The notes under the pieces were generated by a model. It searched no databases. It was given only the letters and a program-made list of their open reading frames with translations, and was not told the origin of the DNA. Both the position numbers and the translations under genes were made by a program. A stretch of 64,000 nucleotides of DNA from positions 1 to 64,000 of the forward strand of contig JAAYEH010000366.1 of the NCBI GenBank assembly GCA_012728855.1, given 5' to 3'. Below, piece by piece: positions 8,336 to 16,439 of the stretch; the first letter of the stretch is position 1, and each line of letters begins with the position of its first letter. This DNA comes from Rhodopirellula sp. Its GTDB lineage: Bacteria > Planctomycetota > Planctomycetia > Pirellulales > Thermoguttaceae.

Positions 8336-9667
8336 TCAATCCATCGCGGCAACGGCCTGGCCGACCAACGCCGCCAGGTTCGGCAAACGACGTAATTCGC
8401 CGGCAATTCCCGGATGTGCGAAGATCCGCACTCGTTTCACGTAATCGTCGAACTGTTCCTGCGCGAGCGTCCGCACTACGGGGGAGACGTCGCCCAGAAG
8501 CCGATAGCGATCTTCTTTGAGATAGTGAATCTCGACGTTCAACTCAACCTCGCGCTGGATGGGCGGGGCATCGAAGAGGATCTCGTGCGGCGCTATGACA
8601 CGCCCCAACTCGCAGCTCACGACTTCGGCAAATCGCTCGGCACAAGCGGCCAGCCAGGGATACGGACGCCGCGCCAATCGCACATACAAGTCGTGCTCTT
8701 CGAAAAAACTGAACTGGGCCAGTCGCTTGTAGAGTTTGCGGGTCGGGCCGAACAGCCCCTGCAACAAATCGCCGGCGGCCCCGTCGCCCGCCGTCCGCAG
8801 TAAATCGCCGATCATCTCGTTTTCGGTGGCGCGGAAGAGCGGATCGAGGTCGAGTGCCCCATGCATCAGATAGAAAGCCCGTTGGAACATCGCCGTCGCG
8901 GACCGGACTCCGTGATGCCAGTAGACCTCGCTGAACATCACATAGCGGGCGAAGACCATCAGCTCGGCGGCAGTCTTGCCTTTGTCGGTAATTGCTAGTC
9001 CGTCGCCGGCGGCGTTGAGGCAAAGACTGCCGATCAGTCGCTGCTGGTCGAAATGGCGGCCGTAAGGAACGCCGGCGTGGAGACTGTCCCGATAGAGATA
9101 GTCCATCTTGTCGATATCGATCGGGCCGGAGAGCATGCTGACCAGAAGTCGCGACGTGCCGTCTTGCGGCTCTTCGCTCAACAGAGCGATGACGCTTCGC
9201 GGCTTGATGCCCCACTCGTTACGCAGCACCTCGGCAACCTCGCCTTCGAGGAGGAAGCTGTTGGCGAACGATTCGTGGCGGGGGACGCGCGGCAGGTGGA
9301 TGTCTTCGATCGGATGGCAAAAAGGCCAGTGCCCAAGGTCGTGCAGCAGGGCAGTCACGAGGAACAACTCGGCATCCTCCACCCGGACCGCCGCGGCAAA
9401 GCGGTCGTCGTGCGCCAGCCGCTTCAGCAGCAGTAGCGCGAGGCGGTAGACACCCAGGCAGTGCTCGAACCGCGTGTGGATTGCGGCGGGATACACCAGC
9501 GAGACGAGCCCCAATTGGCTAATCCTCGCCAGACGACGAAATTCCGCCGTGTCGATGATCCGGCGAACGCGCTCGGTCAATGGCACGTCCATTTCCGGGG
9601 GGATGCGAACCAGCGATTGACGCGAGTCCAGACCAGCAACTTCGGGAAGAGTGAAAAGAGTGCTCAT
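8336..9667 (-). CDS. HD-domain phosphohydrolase, dGTPase-like
   Basis: This 443-residue cytosolic protein has the metal-binding HD signature of the YwfO/dGTPase-like branch. It shows TRFEHCLGVYRLALLLL (His69), ALLHDLGHWPFCHPIED (His109-Asp110), and the later Asp in PIDIDKMDYLYRDSLHAGV. That arrangement (RxxHS-like, HD, D) is typical of deoxynucleoside triphosphate triphosphohydrolases and related HD proteins that release tripolyphosphate or phosphate from nucleotides. Substrate is uncertain. The start ATG at 9665-9667 is the only good one. It sits 82 bp downstream of csrA on the same strand, so the two may be co-transcribed. Confidence 0.87.
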   Translation of the reverse strand: MSTLFTLPEVAGLDSRQSLVRIPPEMDVPLTERVRRIIDTAEFRRLARISQLGLVSLVYPAAIHTRFEHCLGVYRLALLLLKRLAHDDRFAAAVRVEDAELFLVTALLHDLGHWPFCHPIEDIHLPRVPRHESFANSFLLEGEVAEVLRNEWGIKPRSVIALLSEEPQDGTSRLLVSMLSGPIDIDKMDYLYRDSLHAGVPYGRHFDQQRLIGSLCLNAAGDGLAITDKGKTAAELMVFARYVMFSEVYWHHGVRSATAMFQRAFYLMHGALDLDPLFRATENEMIGDLLRTAGDGAAGDLLQGLFGPTRKLYKRLAQFSFFEEHDLYVRLARRPYPWLAACAERFAEVVSCELGRVIAPHEILFDAPPIQREVELNVEIHYLKEDRYRLLGDVSPVVRTLAQEQFDDYVKRVRIFAHPGIAGELRRLPNLAALVGQAVAAMD

Positions 9668-9748
9668 TGCTTGCCGTCCATGGGTGCCAACGCTAGACTA
9701 GCCTCCAGGACTTGTGCAGGCAAGAGCACCCACGCGGCACCGGTCGGC

Positions 9749-9976
9749 TTACGGCGGACTTCCTTCCGTCGCACCGCTACCCGAACTGCCGTCGATAGCC
9801 GATCGGCCGCTCTCGATCGCCTCGGACGCTCGAACCGATTCCTGACGACAAATGGAGGTGTTGGCCGGGGCTTCCACGCCGATCCGCACCCTTCCGCTAC
9901 GGATCGACACGACGGTGACGACAATTCCGTCGCCGATAACGATCTGCTCGTCACGCTTCCTTAAGAAAATGAGCAT
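9749..9976 (-). CDS. csrA: Carbon storage regulator CsrA
   Basis: CsrA is a small dimeric RNA-binding protein that occludes GGA-containing ribosome-binding sites and thereby controls translation. The sequence MLIFLRKRDEQIVIGDGIVV and the following SIRSGRVRIGVEAP fit the five-strand core, with the RNA-binding RVRIGVEAP segment intact. An in-frame extension of eight residues upstream exists, but the ATG at 9974-9976 gives the family-standard N-terminus. The protein is 75 residues; the last 25 or so form a Ser/Gly-rich tail beyond the usual 61-residue core. It precedes the HD phosphohydrolase on the same strand. Confidence 0.93.
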   Translation of the reverse strand: MLIFLRKRDEQIVIGDGIVVTVVSIRSGRVRIGVEAPANTSICRQESVRASEAIESGRSAIDGSSGSGATEGSPP

Positions 9977-10326
9977 GGCTCCCGGCTCTCTACGGTTCAC
10001 GCCGAAAATCGCATACCTTCAGCGCGGTATTCTACCCGCAATGCGGCGGAAAAACCGCAAGATCCGGCGACATCCCCAAGAATTCTATGAGAAAAAGCTA
10101 ACGACCCGTCGCAACCTCGATCAAACGGGCCGGCATTTCCACCTAACAGAGGTATTCTGCATAGAACTGGTGGACGTCGTCCCGGCGGATTTGTGTTTTG
10201 TCGAGTGAATGCCATGAAATGTTGCGGATCCGGGAATAACCGAGGTAGCTCGGGGATCATTCTTCCAGAACGGTCCAGGATGGTCCTGCCGTGAAAATGA
10301 AACGACGATGTTTTCGAGGTGGTCCG
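9977..10326. other. Intergenic region between divergent csrA and lipoprotein gene
   Basis: This stretch separates csrA (minus) and the small lipoprotein gene (plus) and should hold both promoters. Short open frames here lack family resemblance or good ribosome sites. I saw no confident promoter, RNA gene or repeat. Confidence 0.5.
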
Positions 10327-10617
10327 ATGAAGAATTTGGGTCTGTTGATTCTGCTGTTGGGAATGGTGTTCTATCTGGGGTGCGGCGATCAGGGCGGCTC
10401 ATCGCCCAGCACGGGCCCGGTTGTCGATCCGGGAATGGAAGCGCCGGCCGAACCCGCTATTGAACCCGCCGCCGACGCGCCGGCCGAGCCTGCCGCCGAC
10501 ATGCCCGCGGAGCCTGCTGCAGAACCCGCCGCCGCTCCCGCCGAGCCCGCTGCAGCTACCCCACCGGCGGACGAGGCAAAGCCAGCCGAGAAGAAAGAAG
10601 AAGAGAAGAAGGAGTAA
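10327..10617 (+). CDS. Small lipoprotein with AEPA repeats
   Basis: This 96-residue lipoprotein has a signal peptide (KNLGLLILLLGMVFY) and a lipobox (YLGC). The mature part is almost entirely Pro/Ala/Glu, with repeated AEPA units, ending in a charged Lys/Glu tail (EKKEEEKKE). The longer open frame starts at 10291, but the ATG at 10327 has GAGGTGG (10316-10322) just upstream and begins the signal peptide cleanly. Such tails are common in planctomycete lipoproteins, and no function is known. A strong terminator follows. Confidence 0.7.
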   Translation: MKNLGLLILLLGMVFYLGCGDQGGSSPSTGPVVDPGMEAPAEPAIEPAADAPAEPAADMPAEPAAEPAAAPAEPAAATPPADEAKPAEKKEEEKKE

Positions 10618-10677
10618 GCCCCCTTGGTGAAGAATCAGGGCTGATAGCGCTGGACCAGCGCATCCCGAATTGGTGGG

Positions 10678-10706
10678 AAAGGAGTGGCGTTTGCAGCCAC
10701 TCCTTT
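10678..10706 (+). terminator. Intrinsic terminator after lipoprotein gene
   Basis: A perfect 11-bp stem AAAGGAGTGGC / GCCACTCCTTT encloses the loop GTTTGCA and is followed by CCGTTTT. It ends the lipoprotein transcript 60 bp after its stop. It could also stop minus-strand transcription, because the stem is flanked by A's. Confidence 0.75.
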
Positions 10707-10781
10707 CCGTTTTCGGGCATGACTACAAAGGCAGGATGGCTACGAGCCGAACAGCAACGGTTTGACCTCCAGGCCAAGCGA

Positions 10782-11441
10782 TCAACGGGACTGGGTTTCG
10801 GTCGTTGTCAAACTCTGCTCCCGACTTTTCCAGTCCTCCCGTGCGCAGTCGAAGCTGGACGCCGGGCAATGTGAGCAGTCGCCACGTCCCCCTTCGTCGG
10901 AGCGGACTACGTGGAGACGGCGAACCTGGACAGTTGTTTCCGTCCCGGCGGGATCGTACGAGACGGTCTGCGAAATCGGCTCATTTTCCACGGCAACCAC
11001 GACATACCAGAGCGGCGAGAATCGATCCATGCTTTGTTGGTTCAGCGCTCGAATGGTGGCCACAGCCTGGGCGTAGGTAGTTGGCTGCCTGTCGAGATCG
11101 CCTTGGGATCGCCAGACGCAGTTGGGCACGTCCAGCGGTGAACTCGGCTCCCAGCCTTCGGGCCACCAGATGCTCGTCACTTTGTACGAAAGAGGAGTGC
11201 AAAGCCGCGCGTTGCGCCATGTACGTCCCAGAACTCCCGGTTCGACCACCACAGCCCAACGCTCGTCGGATGTCCTCGCAGGGGCCTTATTATGCTCGAC
11301 CGCAGCGCGAACCGCTACGAAGAGGGTGTCGTGATCGGAAATTGCTTCCAGCGGCTTGGCCGGCCCGGGTGGAACGTCGTCGGGCCCGGCCGGCTGCCAC
11401 TGTTTGGGACGCTCGATGATCGACACCTGATACTTGGCCAT
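10782..11441 (-). CDS. Conserved hypothetical protein, 219 aa
   Basis: I do not recognise this protein. It begins MAKYQVSIIERPKQWQ, has no signal peptide or membrane segment, and contains many Trp and Pro residues (SIWWPEGWEPSSPLDVPNC, SPLWYVVVAVENEP). The C-terminal part has HVVRSDEGGRGDCSHCPASS, with a CxxC pair and a further Cys nearby, which could bind metal but may be incidental. Base composition matches the neighbours. It lies 115 bp downstream of the YXWGXW-repeat gene on the same strand and may be read through from it. A cytosolic, lineage-specific protein is the most that can be said. Confidence 0.65.
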   Translation of the reverse strand: MAKYQVSIIERPKQWQPAGPDDVPPGPAKPLEAISDHDTLFVAVRAAVEHNKAPARTSDERWAVVVEPGVLGRTWRNARLCTPLSYKVTSIWWPEGWEPSSPLDVPNCVWRSQGDLDRQPTTYAQAVATIRALNQQSMDRFSPLWYVVVAVENEPISQTVSYDPAGTETTVQVRRLHVVRSDEGGRGDCSHCPASSFDCAREDWKSREQSLTTTETQSR

Positions 11442-11555
11442 CCTGATCTCCCTGGTGAAACCGCCTTGGAACTGCCACCAATCCTAACCTCGGCCGAGAA
11501 GCAGGGCAAACCCAGGGACAAAAACGCATCCGACTTTTTGGTCGCGGCTGACCAA

Positions 11556-13565
11556 TCAGTCGCGGTGTCGCTGGCGTCCGCCGCCGCGGGAGCTTCCTTG
11601 GGATCCGCCCCCTTCGGACCGTCCTGTGTCGAAGGATCGTGTGCCGCCTCGATCCACTTCCGGCTGCCGTTGCGGCGCTTGGTTTCGAGCCGAGTATTGG
11701 CTGCGGTTGTAGGACTCCGAACGGCCTGATGGTGGCGCAGGCGTGACCTGTGGAGTCCGAGCGGACGACCTGTCGAATCGCATCGAGGAACCGCCTCGAT
11801 ATTGTTGAGGCGTTTGGCGGACGGCCGGTTCCTGCCGACTTGGTAGTACGTCGTTGCGGCTCTGAAGATCGCTTCGGCCGGCCGTTCCACCACGGCGTGG
11901 GCTTGTTTCGCCTCCGGCTGCCCCGGGCATGGGCGATTGAGTCGCCGGCGGCTGGGTACCGAGTCCCTGCGTCTGCACTCGCGGCTGAAACGACCGTTCA
12001 GTCGATGGTATTTCAAACCGGCTCGATCGGCGATCGGGCTGGTGGTCCGGCAGACGCGGAATCGTCGGCGTTTCTGCCTGCCGTGGTTGCGGCGAACTCT
12101 CCGCAGCCGGCCGTCCCGCGTAGGTGCCGAACCGACCGGCGCGGTCGTGTGCCGACTCAGTCTGCCCGCGTCCAAGGCTCCCCGTTGTTTCCGTCCGCTC
12201 GGTACGGCGCTCGCCGCGGTCGCTTTCGGGTTTGAACTGGGCGAGTGGAGTTTCCGGCATTTGGACACGATGCGGCCCATGCCGGTTCGCGTCGGCGGTC
12301 TCCGGCCGGCCCGCTCGGGCTGGGGCCGAACGATCTTTGTCTTGCCGCACGAGTTGTTGTTCGAGCGATTGCCGCTTCTCCGTGAACTGTCGGAATTCAT
12401 TTTTCGTCTGCGCGTAACGCTCGCGCTGGTGCTCGTCGATGCGATGCAATCGGACCGGCAACTCTTTGATTTCTTCGGCATCGTTGAGACGGGCGGCGAG
12501 CCGGAACGTTTTACCGGCGGGTTTTTTCGCCATCCACTCATGCATCGCCGTGTACGTTCTCGGCGGCCGGGCCTCGACATGGGCCACCCGGTATTCGTAG
12601 TCATGCCGGAGATCATTAAGCCAGGTTCGATCGCGCCCGTGCCGCCAGTAATGGTACGCGAAGAGCGGGTCGTAGCCACGGTGATCTCCGTGGAAGGAAA
12701 ACCAAGTGACAATGCCCATGCTGCGATAGGCGGGAGCATAGTAATCGCCGAAGTAATAGTGGCAATAACTCGGCCGCACGAAGAGGCTCATCCCGAGGAC
12801 GCTCGTGTTGATCACCACACTGGGCACGTATCGGAATGCCGGCCGTGTGTAAACCACGCGAGGGAAATAGATCGGCGCGAAGACCAGGCCTCGTCGCTCC
12901 AGCGTGTAATCCCAGTGCCCCGCAATGAAGAGGCAGCCGCCGGGCGTCCAGACATAATGCGACGGGATCCAGACCCAATCCGGCACGCCTGCCGCCCAAT
13001 ATCCGGGCCGCCAGACATACCGCACCTCGCGCCACGTCCAGCAACCTGGCACCCAAAAATTCTCCTCCGCCGGCGCCGGGCTGGAGGGGCCAACTTCGAG
13101 TGTCTGGGGTGGTTGGGGCAGGTAGACGGCCTCACCTGCCACGTCCTGTTGCCGCGGATTCCACCAGTATCCGGACACCCACTGATAGCCGCCCGCGGTC
13201 GTATTCCAGTAGCCGGGCACCCACTCCTCGCCGGGCGGCGGCACACGCCATACGCCGCTGATCCATATGAATTCATCGCGGTCGTCGTCCCACGCCCAAT
13301 AGCCCGGCAACCACGTCGCCGCTTCCTCGGCAGGCCTTTGTTCCGGCGGAACTTCCTCGATGGGCTCCGGTGGCTGACTGGATACCAGGATGCCGGGTTC
13401 CGGGTCCGCTGGCACTGCTTTTGCGTAGGCTTCGTGGAGCGGGCCGCGAGTGAGGATCTCCCCTTCATAGGGGGTGACTGCCGTTTGTGCGCGTACCGGC
13501 AACGTTGATGCAGCGGCGAGGACGGCGGTCAGGAATGAGGCGAGCAATGTAAGGTTGCGTTTCAT
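11556..13565 (-). CDS. Secreted YXWGXW/WxPGYW-repeat protein
   Basis: This 669-residue exported protein has a signal peptide MKRNLTLLASFLTAVLAAAS. Residues about 75-240 hold tandem W-x-PGYW-type units (TWLPGYWAWDDD, EWVPGYWNTTAGG, YQWVSGYWWNP, YVWRPGYWAAGVP, WIPSHYVWTPGG), matching the YXWGXW repeat family. A middle Tyr/Trp-rich region (about 245-400) contains SYCHYYFGDYYAPAYRS. A short coiled-coil-like segment is rich in Glu, Arg and Gln. The last 230 residues are a basic, Pro/Ser/Gln-rich low-complexity tail. The open frame extends 34 codons upstream, but the ATG at 13563-13565 starts the signal peptide and follows GGGGGATG. Envelope or cell-surface structural role is inferred. Confidence 0.82.
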   Translation of the reverse strand: MKRNLTLLASFLTAVLAAASTLPVRAQTAVTPYEGEILTRGPLHEAYAKAVPADPEPGILVSSQPPEPIEEVPPEQRPAEEAATWLPGYWAWDDDRDEFIWISGVWRVPPPGEEWVPGYWNTTAGGYQWVSGYWWNPRQQDVAGEAVYLPQPPQTLEVGPSSPAPAEENFWVPGCWTWREVRYVWRPGYWAAGVPDWVWIPSHYVWTPGGCLFIAGHWDYTLERRGLVFAPIYFPRVVYTRPAFRYVPSVVINTSVLGMSLFVRPSYCHYYFGDYYAPAYRSMGIVTWFSFHGDHRGYDPLFAYHYWRHGRDRTWLNDLRHDYEYRVAHVEARPPRTYTAMHEWMAKKPAGKTFRLAARLNDAEEIKELPVRLHRIDEHQRERYAQTKNEFRQFTEKRQSLEQQLVRQDKDRSAPARAGRPETADANRHGPHRVQMPETPLAQFKPESDRGERRTERTETTGSLGRGQTESAHDRAGRFGTYAGRPAAESSPQPRQAETPTIPRLPDHQPDRRSSRFEIPSTERSFQPRVQTQGLGTQPPATQSPMPGAAGGETSPRRGGTAGRSDLQSRNDVLPSRQEPAVRQTPQQYRGGSSMRFDRSSARTPQVTPAPPSGRSESYNRSQYSARNQAPQRQPEVDRGGTRSFDTGRSEGGGSQGSSRGGGRQRHRD

Positions 13566-13843
13566 CGAACATCCCCCGGGACGAGAAAGTACGTGCGGAT
13601 TCCAGCCTGACAGGAGTTCCGGACAGGCTTTCCAACCCGACTTACCTGTGGAAACCTTGCACGACAATCAGCAAACGGCGTGCCGGACCGGCGGCTATTG
13701 CGTGAAAAATCGCATCAATGCCTTATTCTACAATAGCTTGCGACCAGAAAGCGAAGGACGACAAGAGGCCAAGAGCAAAAAAACGTCCTCGAATCGATGA
13801 CGCAAAACGCGACAGTGTATGGATCCGCCTCGCACCGGCAACC

Positions 13844-15232
13844 TCACCGCCGCCGTGGCAGACGAATCGTGAACATCGCGCCTCGTTCGGGGCGGTTTTC
13901 GGCTTCGACTCTCCCACCATGGCATGCCACAATCCGCCAGCACTTCGATAATCCGAGCCCTAAACCGCGCCCGGCCTGCCGAGCGGAATAGAAGGGGTCG
14001 AAGGCGTGCCGACGCTGTTCGGGCGTCATGCCCGGCCCATCGTCGCCGACTCGGACCTCGACCAGTCGATCGCTGCCGGAAAGCCCGATCTCGATGCGAC
14101 CATCGTGGCCGATCCATTCCAGGGCATTCTTGCACAACGCACGGAGGGCTACCGCCAGTTGGGTCGGATCGGCCTCGATTTCCAGCACCCCACGCTCACC
14201 GCTGCGCGAAACGACGACTCTTCGCTCAGCGGCCTGCACTGCCACTTCGGTCGCCAGATCATCGACCAGCGCAACCAGATCAAAACGACGCATCTCCGGC
14301 AATGGTGGACGAGCGAACAGTCGCATGTCGGCGATCATCTCATGGGCACGCTTCACTTGGGCATTGATGACGGCGAGTTCACGGCGTCGCTCCGGATCGC
14401 TCTCGCCGGCCATCAGCAGTTGGGCTCGGCCGCCGATGATTGCCAGGGGATTGTTGATTTCGTGTCCGGCGCCCGCGGCAAACTCCGCCATGGCTTCGAG
14501 CTTCTCGATTTCCACCGCCGCATGGAACTCTTCCTCGAGCCTTGCCAGCCTCGCCATTCTCGCGGTTAGTTCCGGCAGCAGGTCGATCAACGAACTGCCG
14601 ACCGCGAACCAGCGATGCCTCGCAATTTCGGCTCGGTGGCGGATTTCCCGGAGATCCAGGTCCGCCGGCGGCAGTGACTCGCCCTTGAGGATGGCGGTTG
14701 CCTCACGCCGTACCGCCACCGTTGTCAAAGTGTGGTCGACGAGCCAAGAGGGAAGAAGATCGGCCCCCGCGGCGTCTGAACCGGACAGCAGTTCCAGCCA
14801 CGCCTCCGCGCCGTCGAGCAGGGAGCACAGCAAGGCGGTCTCGCCATCACCGGCACTCTGTGAGAGTGCTGCTGCCAGTTCTTGGGCCTGGAAATCGGCA
14901 TCGAGCCGTGCCGCCAGTTTTGCTTCGGGCAAATCGGGAGATTCCGGATCGAATCGCTGCCCGGAGGGCCACTGAAGCACGTCCAAAGCCCGCTCGCAGA
15001 GCCATGTGGCAAGCCCGCCGATCGAAGAGGGACGCAGCCGGTCCAGTTGCCAAGCTTTACACGCGGCCCAAAGCACAAGGGGTGGATCCCCTTGTATCGG
15101 GAGCGACCAATGCGAAGCTACGTCGCCCGCGCGTCCAGCAACGACCAACCGCACGAGACTATCTGCCGATGCGTCCGACATCGGTAGAGAAATCACGTTA
15201 CCGCCAGCGGCTAAGAGGGGCAAAAGTCGCAT
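13844..15232 (-). CDS. Cytosolic sensor histidine kinase
   Basis: The 462-residue protein has an N-terminal region of about 210 residues resembling planctomycete HDOD-like regions (LVLWAACKAWQLDRLRPSS), then a helical linker. The HisKA H-box is FAAGAGHEINNPLAIIGGRA. The ATPase domain follows, with the N-box ALCKNALEW, G1 VGDDGPGM and G2 GRGLGLGLSKCW. No membrane segment is present, so it is soluble. The open frame reaches back over the regulator gene; the ATG at 15230-15232 is plausible, and the ATG at 15179-15181 (MSDASADSLV) is an alternative. It lies 130 bp downstream of the response regulator and should form a two-component pair with it. Confidence 0.87.
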   Translation of the reverse strand: MRLLPLLAAGGNVISLPMSDASADSLVRLVVAGRAGDVASHWSLPIQGDPPLVLWAACKAWQLDRLRPSSIGGLATWLCERALDVLQWPSGQRFDPESPDLPEAKLAARLDADFQAQELAAALSQSAGDGETALLCSLLDGAEAWLELLSGSDAAGADLLPSWLVDHTLTTVAVRREATAILKGESLPPADLDLREIRHRAEIARHRWFAVGSSLIDLLPELTARMARLARLEEEFHAAVEIEKLEAMAEFAAGAGHEINNPLAIIGGRAQLLMAGESDPERRRELAVINAQVKRAHEMIADMRLFARPPLPEMRRFDLVALVDDLATEVAVQAAERRVVVSRSGERGVLEIEADPTQLAVALRALCKNALEWIGHDGRIEIGLSGSDRLVEVRVGDDGPGMTPEQRRHAFDPFYSARQAGRGLGLGLSKCWRIVACHGGRVEAENRPERGAMFTIRLPRRR

Positions 15233-15362
15233 AATACGGAAGCGGCCGAAGGTGACAATCAGGGAGAAAGGCAGACAAGCACAGCCTTCGCCGCACGGAC
15301 GACCACCGAGGCCCCAAATCGCCCATCTTGCCACAACGTCCGAGACTACACCAACGCCCCCA

Positions 15363-15950
15363 TCACACCGACGTGACGGTTTCCATGTCGAGCAACTGGC
15401 ACATGCGTTCGAGCAGCTTTTCCACCTCAAACGGCTTATGCATGAAGTCGTCGGCGCCTGCCGACTTGAGTTCGCCGACCTTGTCTTCTTCCACCATGCC
15501 GGAGATGCATACGATGCGCACGTCGTCCATCGACTTGTCGCTACGGACCCGCTGGCAGACTTCACGACCGTTGATGTCCGGCAGCATCACATCGAGCACG
15601 ATCAAGTCGGGCCGGTAGTCCTTGACCATCATTCCCGCGTCGAATCCGTTGTTCACCGTGCGAACCTCGAACCGGCCGTCCCGCTCCAGCACATCGGAGA
15701 TCAGTTCGACCAGTTCTTCGTCGTCATCGACGATAAGAATTTTTCGCTTGCCGCTCTCCAGAGCGTCCGTTGGGATGCCGTTGTCCCGCATGAAGATGAA
15801 AAGTTGCTCCCGCGGGATGCGACGAAAGCGACTCCCCGGCACTCGGAATCCCTTCAACTGGCCCGAGTCGAAGCAACGAATAATCGTTTGTTGGCTGACC
15901 TTGCAGATCTTGGCCGCTTCGCCGGTCGTAAACACAGTCTTCGTTGCCAT
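15363..15950 (-). CDS. Excisionase-type HTH fused to response-regulator receiver
   Basis: This 195-residue protein begins with a MerR/excisionase-like helix-turn-helix (FTTGEAAKICKVSQQTIIRC, then FRVPGSRFRRIPREQL; residues about 6-58). Residues about 70-190 form a CheY-like receiver (ILIVDDDEELVELISDVLER; phosphoacceptor Asp in LIVLDVMLPD; switch residues in CISGM and HKPFE). DNA-binding N-terminal to the receiver reverses the usual order. The ATG at 15948-15950 was preferred over a 19-codon extension. A consensus promoter lies about 220 bp upstream, and the kinase gene is downstream. Confidence 0.88.
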   Translation of the reverse strand: MATKTVFTTGEAAKICKVSQQTIIRCFDSGQLKGFRVPGSRFRRIPREQLFIFMRDNGIPTDALESGKRKILIVDDDEELVELISDVLERDGRFEVRTVNNGFDAGMMVKDYRPDLIVLDVMLPDINGREVCQRVRSDKSMDDVRIVCISGMVEEDKVGELKSAGADDFMHKPFEVEKLLERMCQLLDMETVTSV

Positions 15951-16439
15951 TGGTCGTTGACCGTTCCTCTTCCTAGCTGCAGCCGAGCTAGGCCAGCGAA
16001 ACCCCAAGGCGAGCGTCGGCCTACTACCCAGGGGTTTCTAGTCCTCCGTGTCTGAACTCCCGGGAACTAGCCCTAAGTTCGCGTTGTCCGCAAACTCCGC
16101 ACCTCCCGATACTCCGTGCAAACAGCAGGCTCATCCGGTTCTGCCGACCTTGCCGAATTTGCCAATTGCGAGCATTATAACTAGGTTTCGGGCCATGTCA
16201 ATACGGGTACCGATTTTTCAAGATGTTGCAGGATAATGACTTACGAAACACGACGCGGTTCTGCGAACGTCAATCCCCTGAACTTCGGGAACGGTCTAGC
16301 CTACCCTGAGATGCCGCCGCCGCCCGCCGAACGAGTGTGATTGCCGACCGTCTATTCCCCACATCTTGCATCAGACAAGCAGACTACGCAGCAACCACAG
16401 CACACGGAACCCGCCTAGTCTCCCGCTGCGGCAATGCCG
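15951..16439. other. 489-bp intergenic region with leader
   Basis: It separates mnmG's 3' end from the regulator gene. It holds one consensus promoter (16174-16201) and a leader of roughly 217 nt before the regulator start. I saw no open frame or RNA family that I recognise in it. Confidence 0.55.
16174..16201 (-). promoter_or_regulatory. Consensus sigma-70 promoter for the HTH-REC/kinase pair
   Basis: On the minus strand TTGACA (16196-16201) and TATAAT (16174-16179) are both perfect consensus hexamers separated by 16 bp. Transcription would start near 16167, leaving a leader of about 217 nt before the regulator ATG at 15950. No other promoter this good was noticed in the window. Confidence 0.7.

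Noticed and set aside
10430-10617. AEPA units as a DNA tandem repeat
   Set aside because: The repetition is at the protein level within a lipoprotein; the DNA period is irregular.
11937-13508. 523-codon plus-strand frame
   Set aside because: It is opposite the YXWGXW-repeat gene, Arg/Pro-rich and without motifs.
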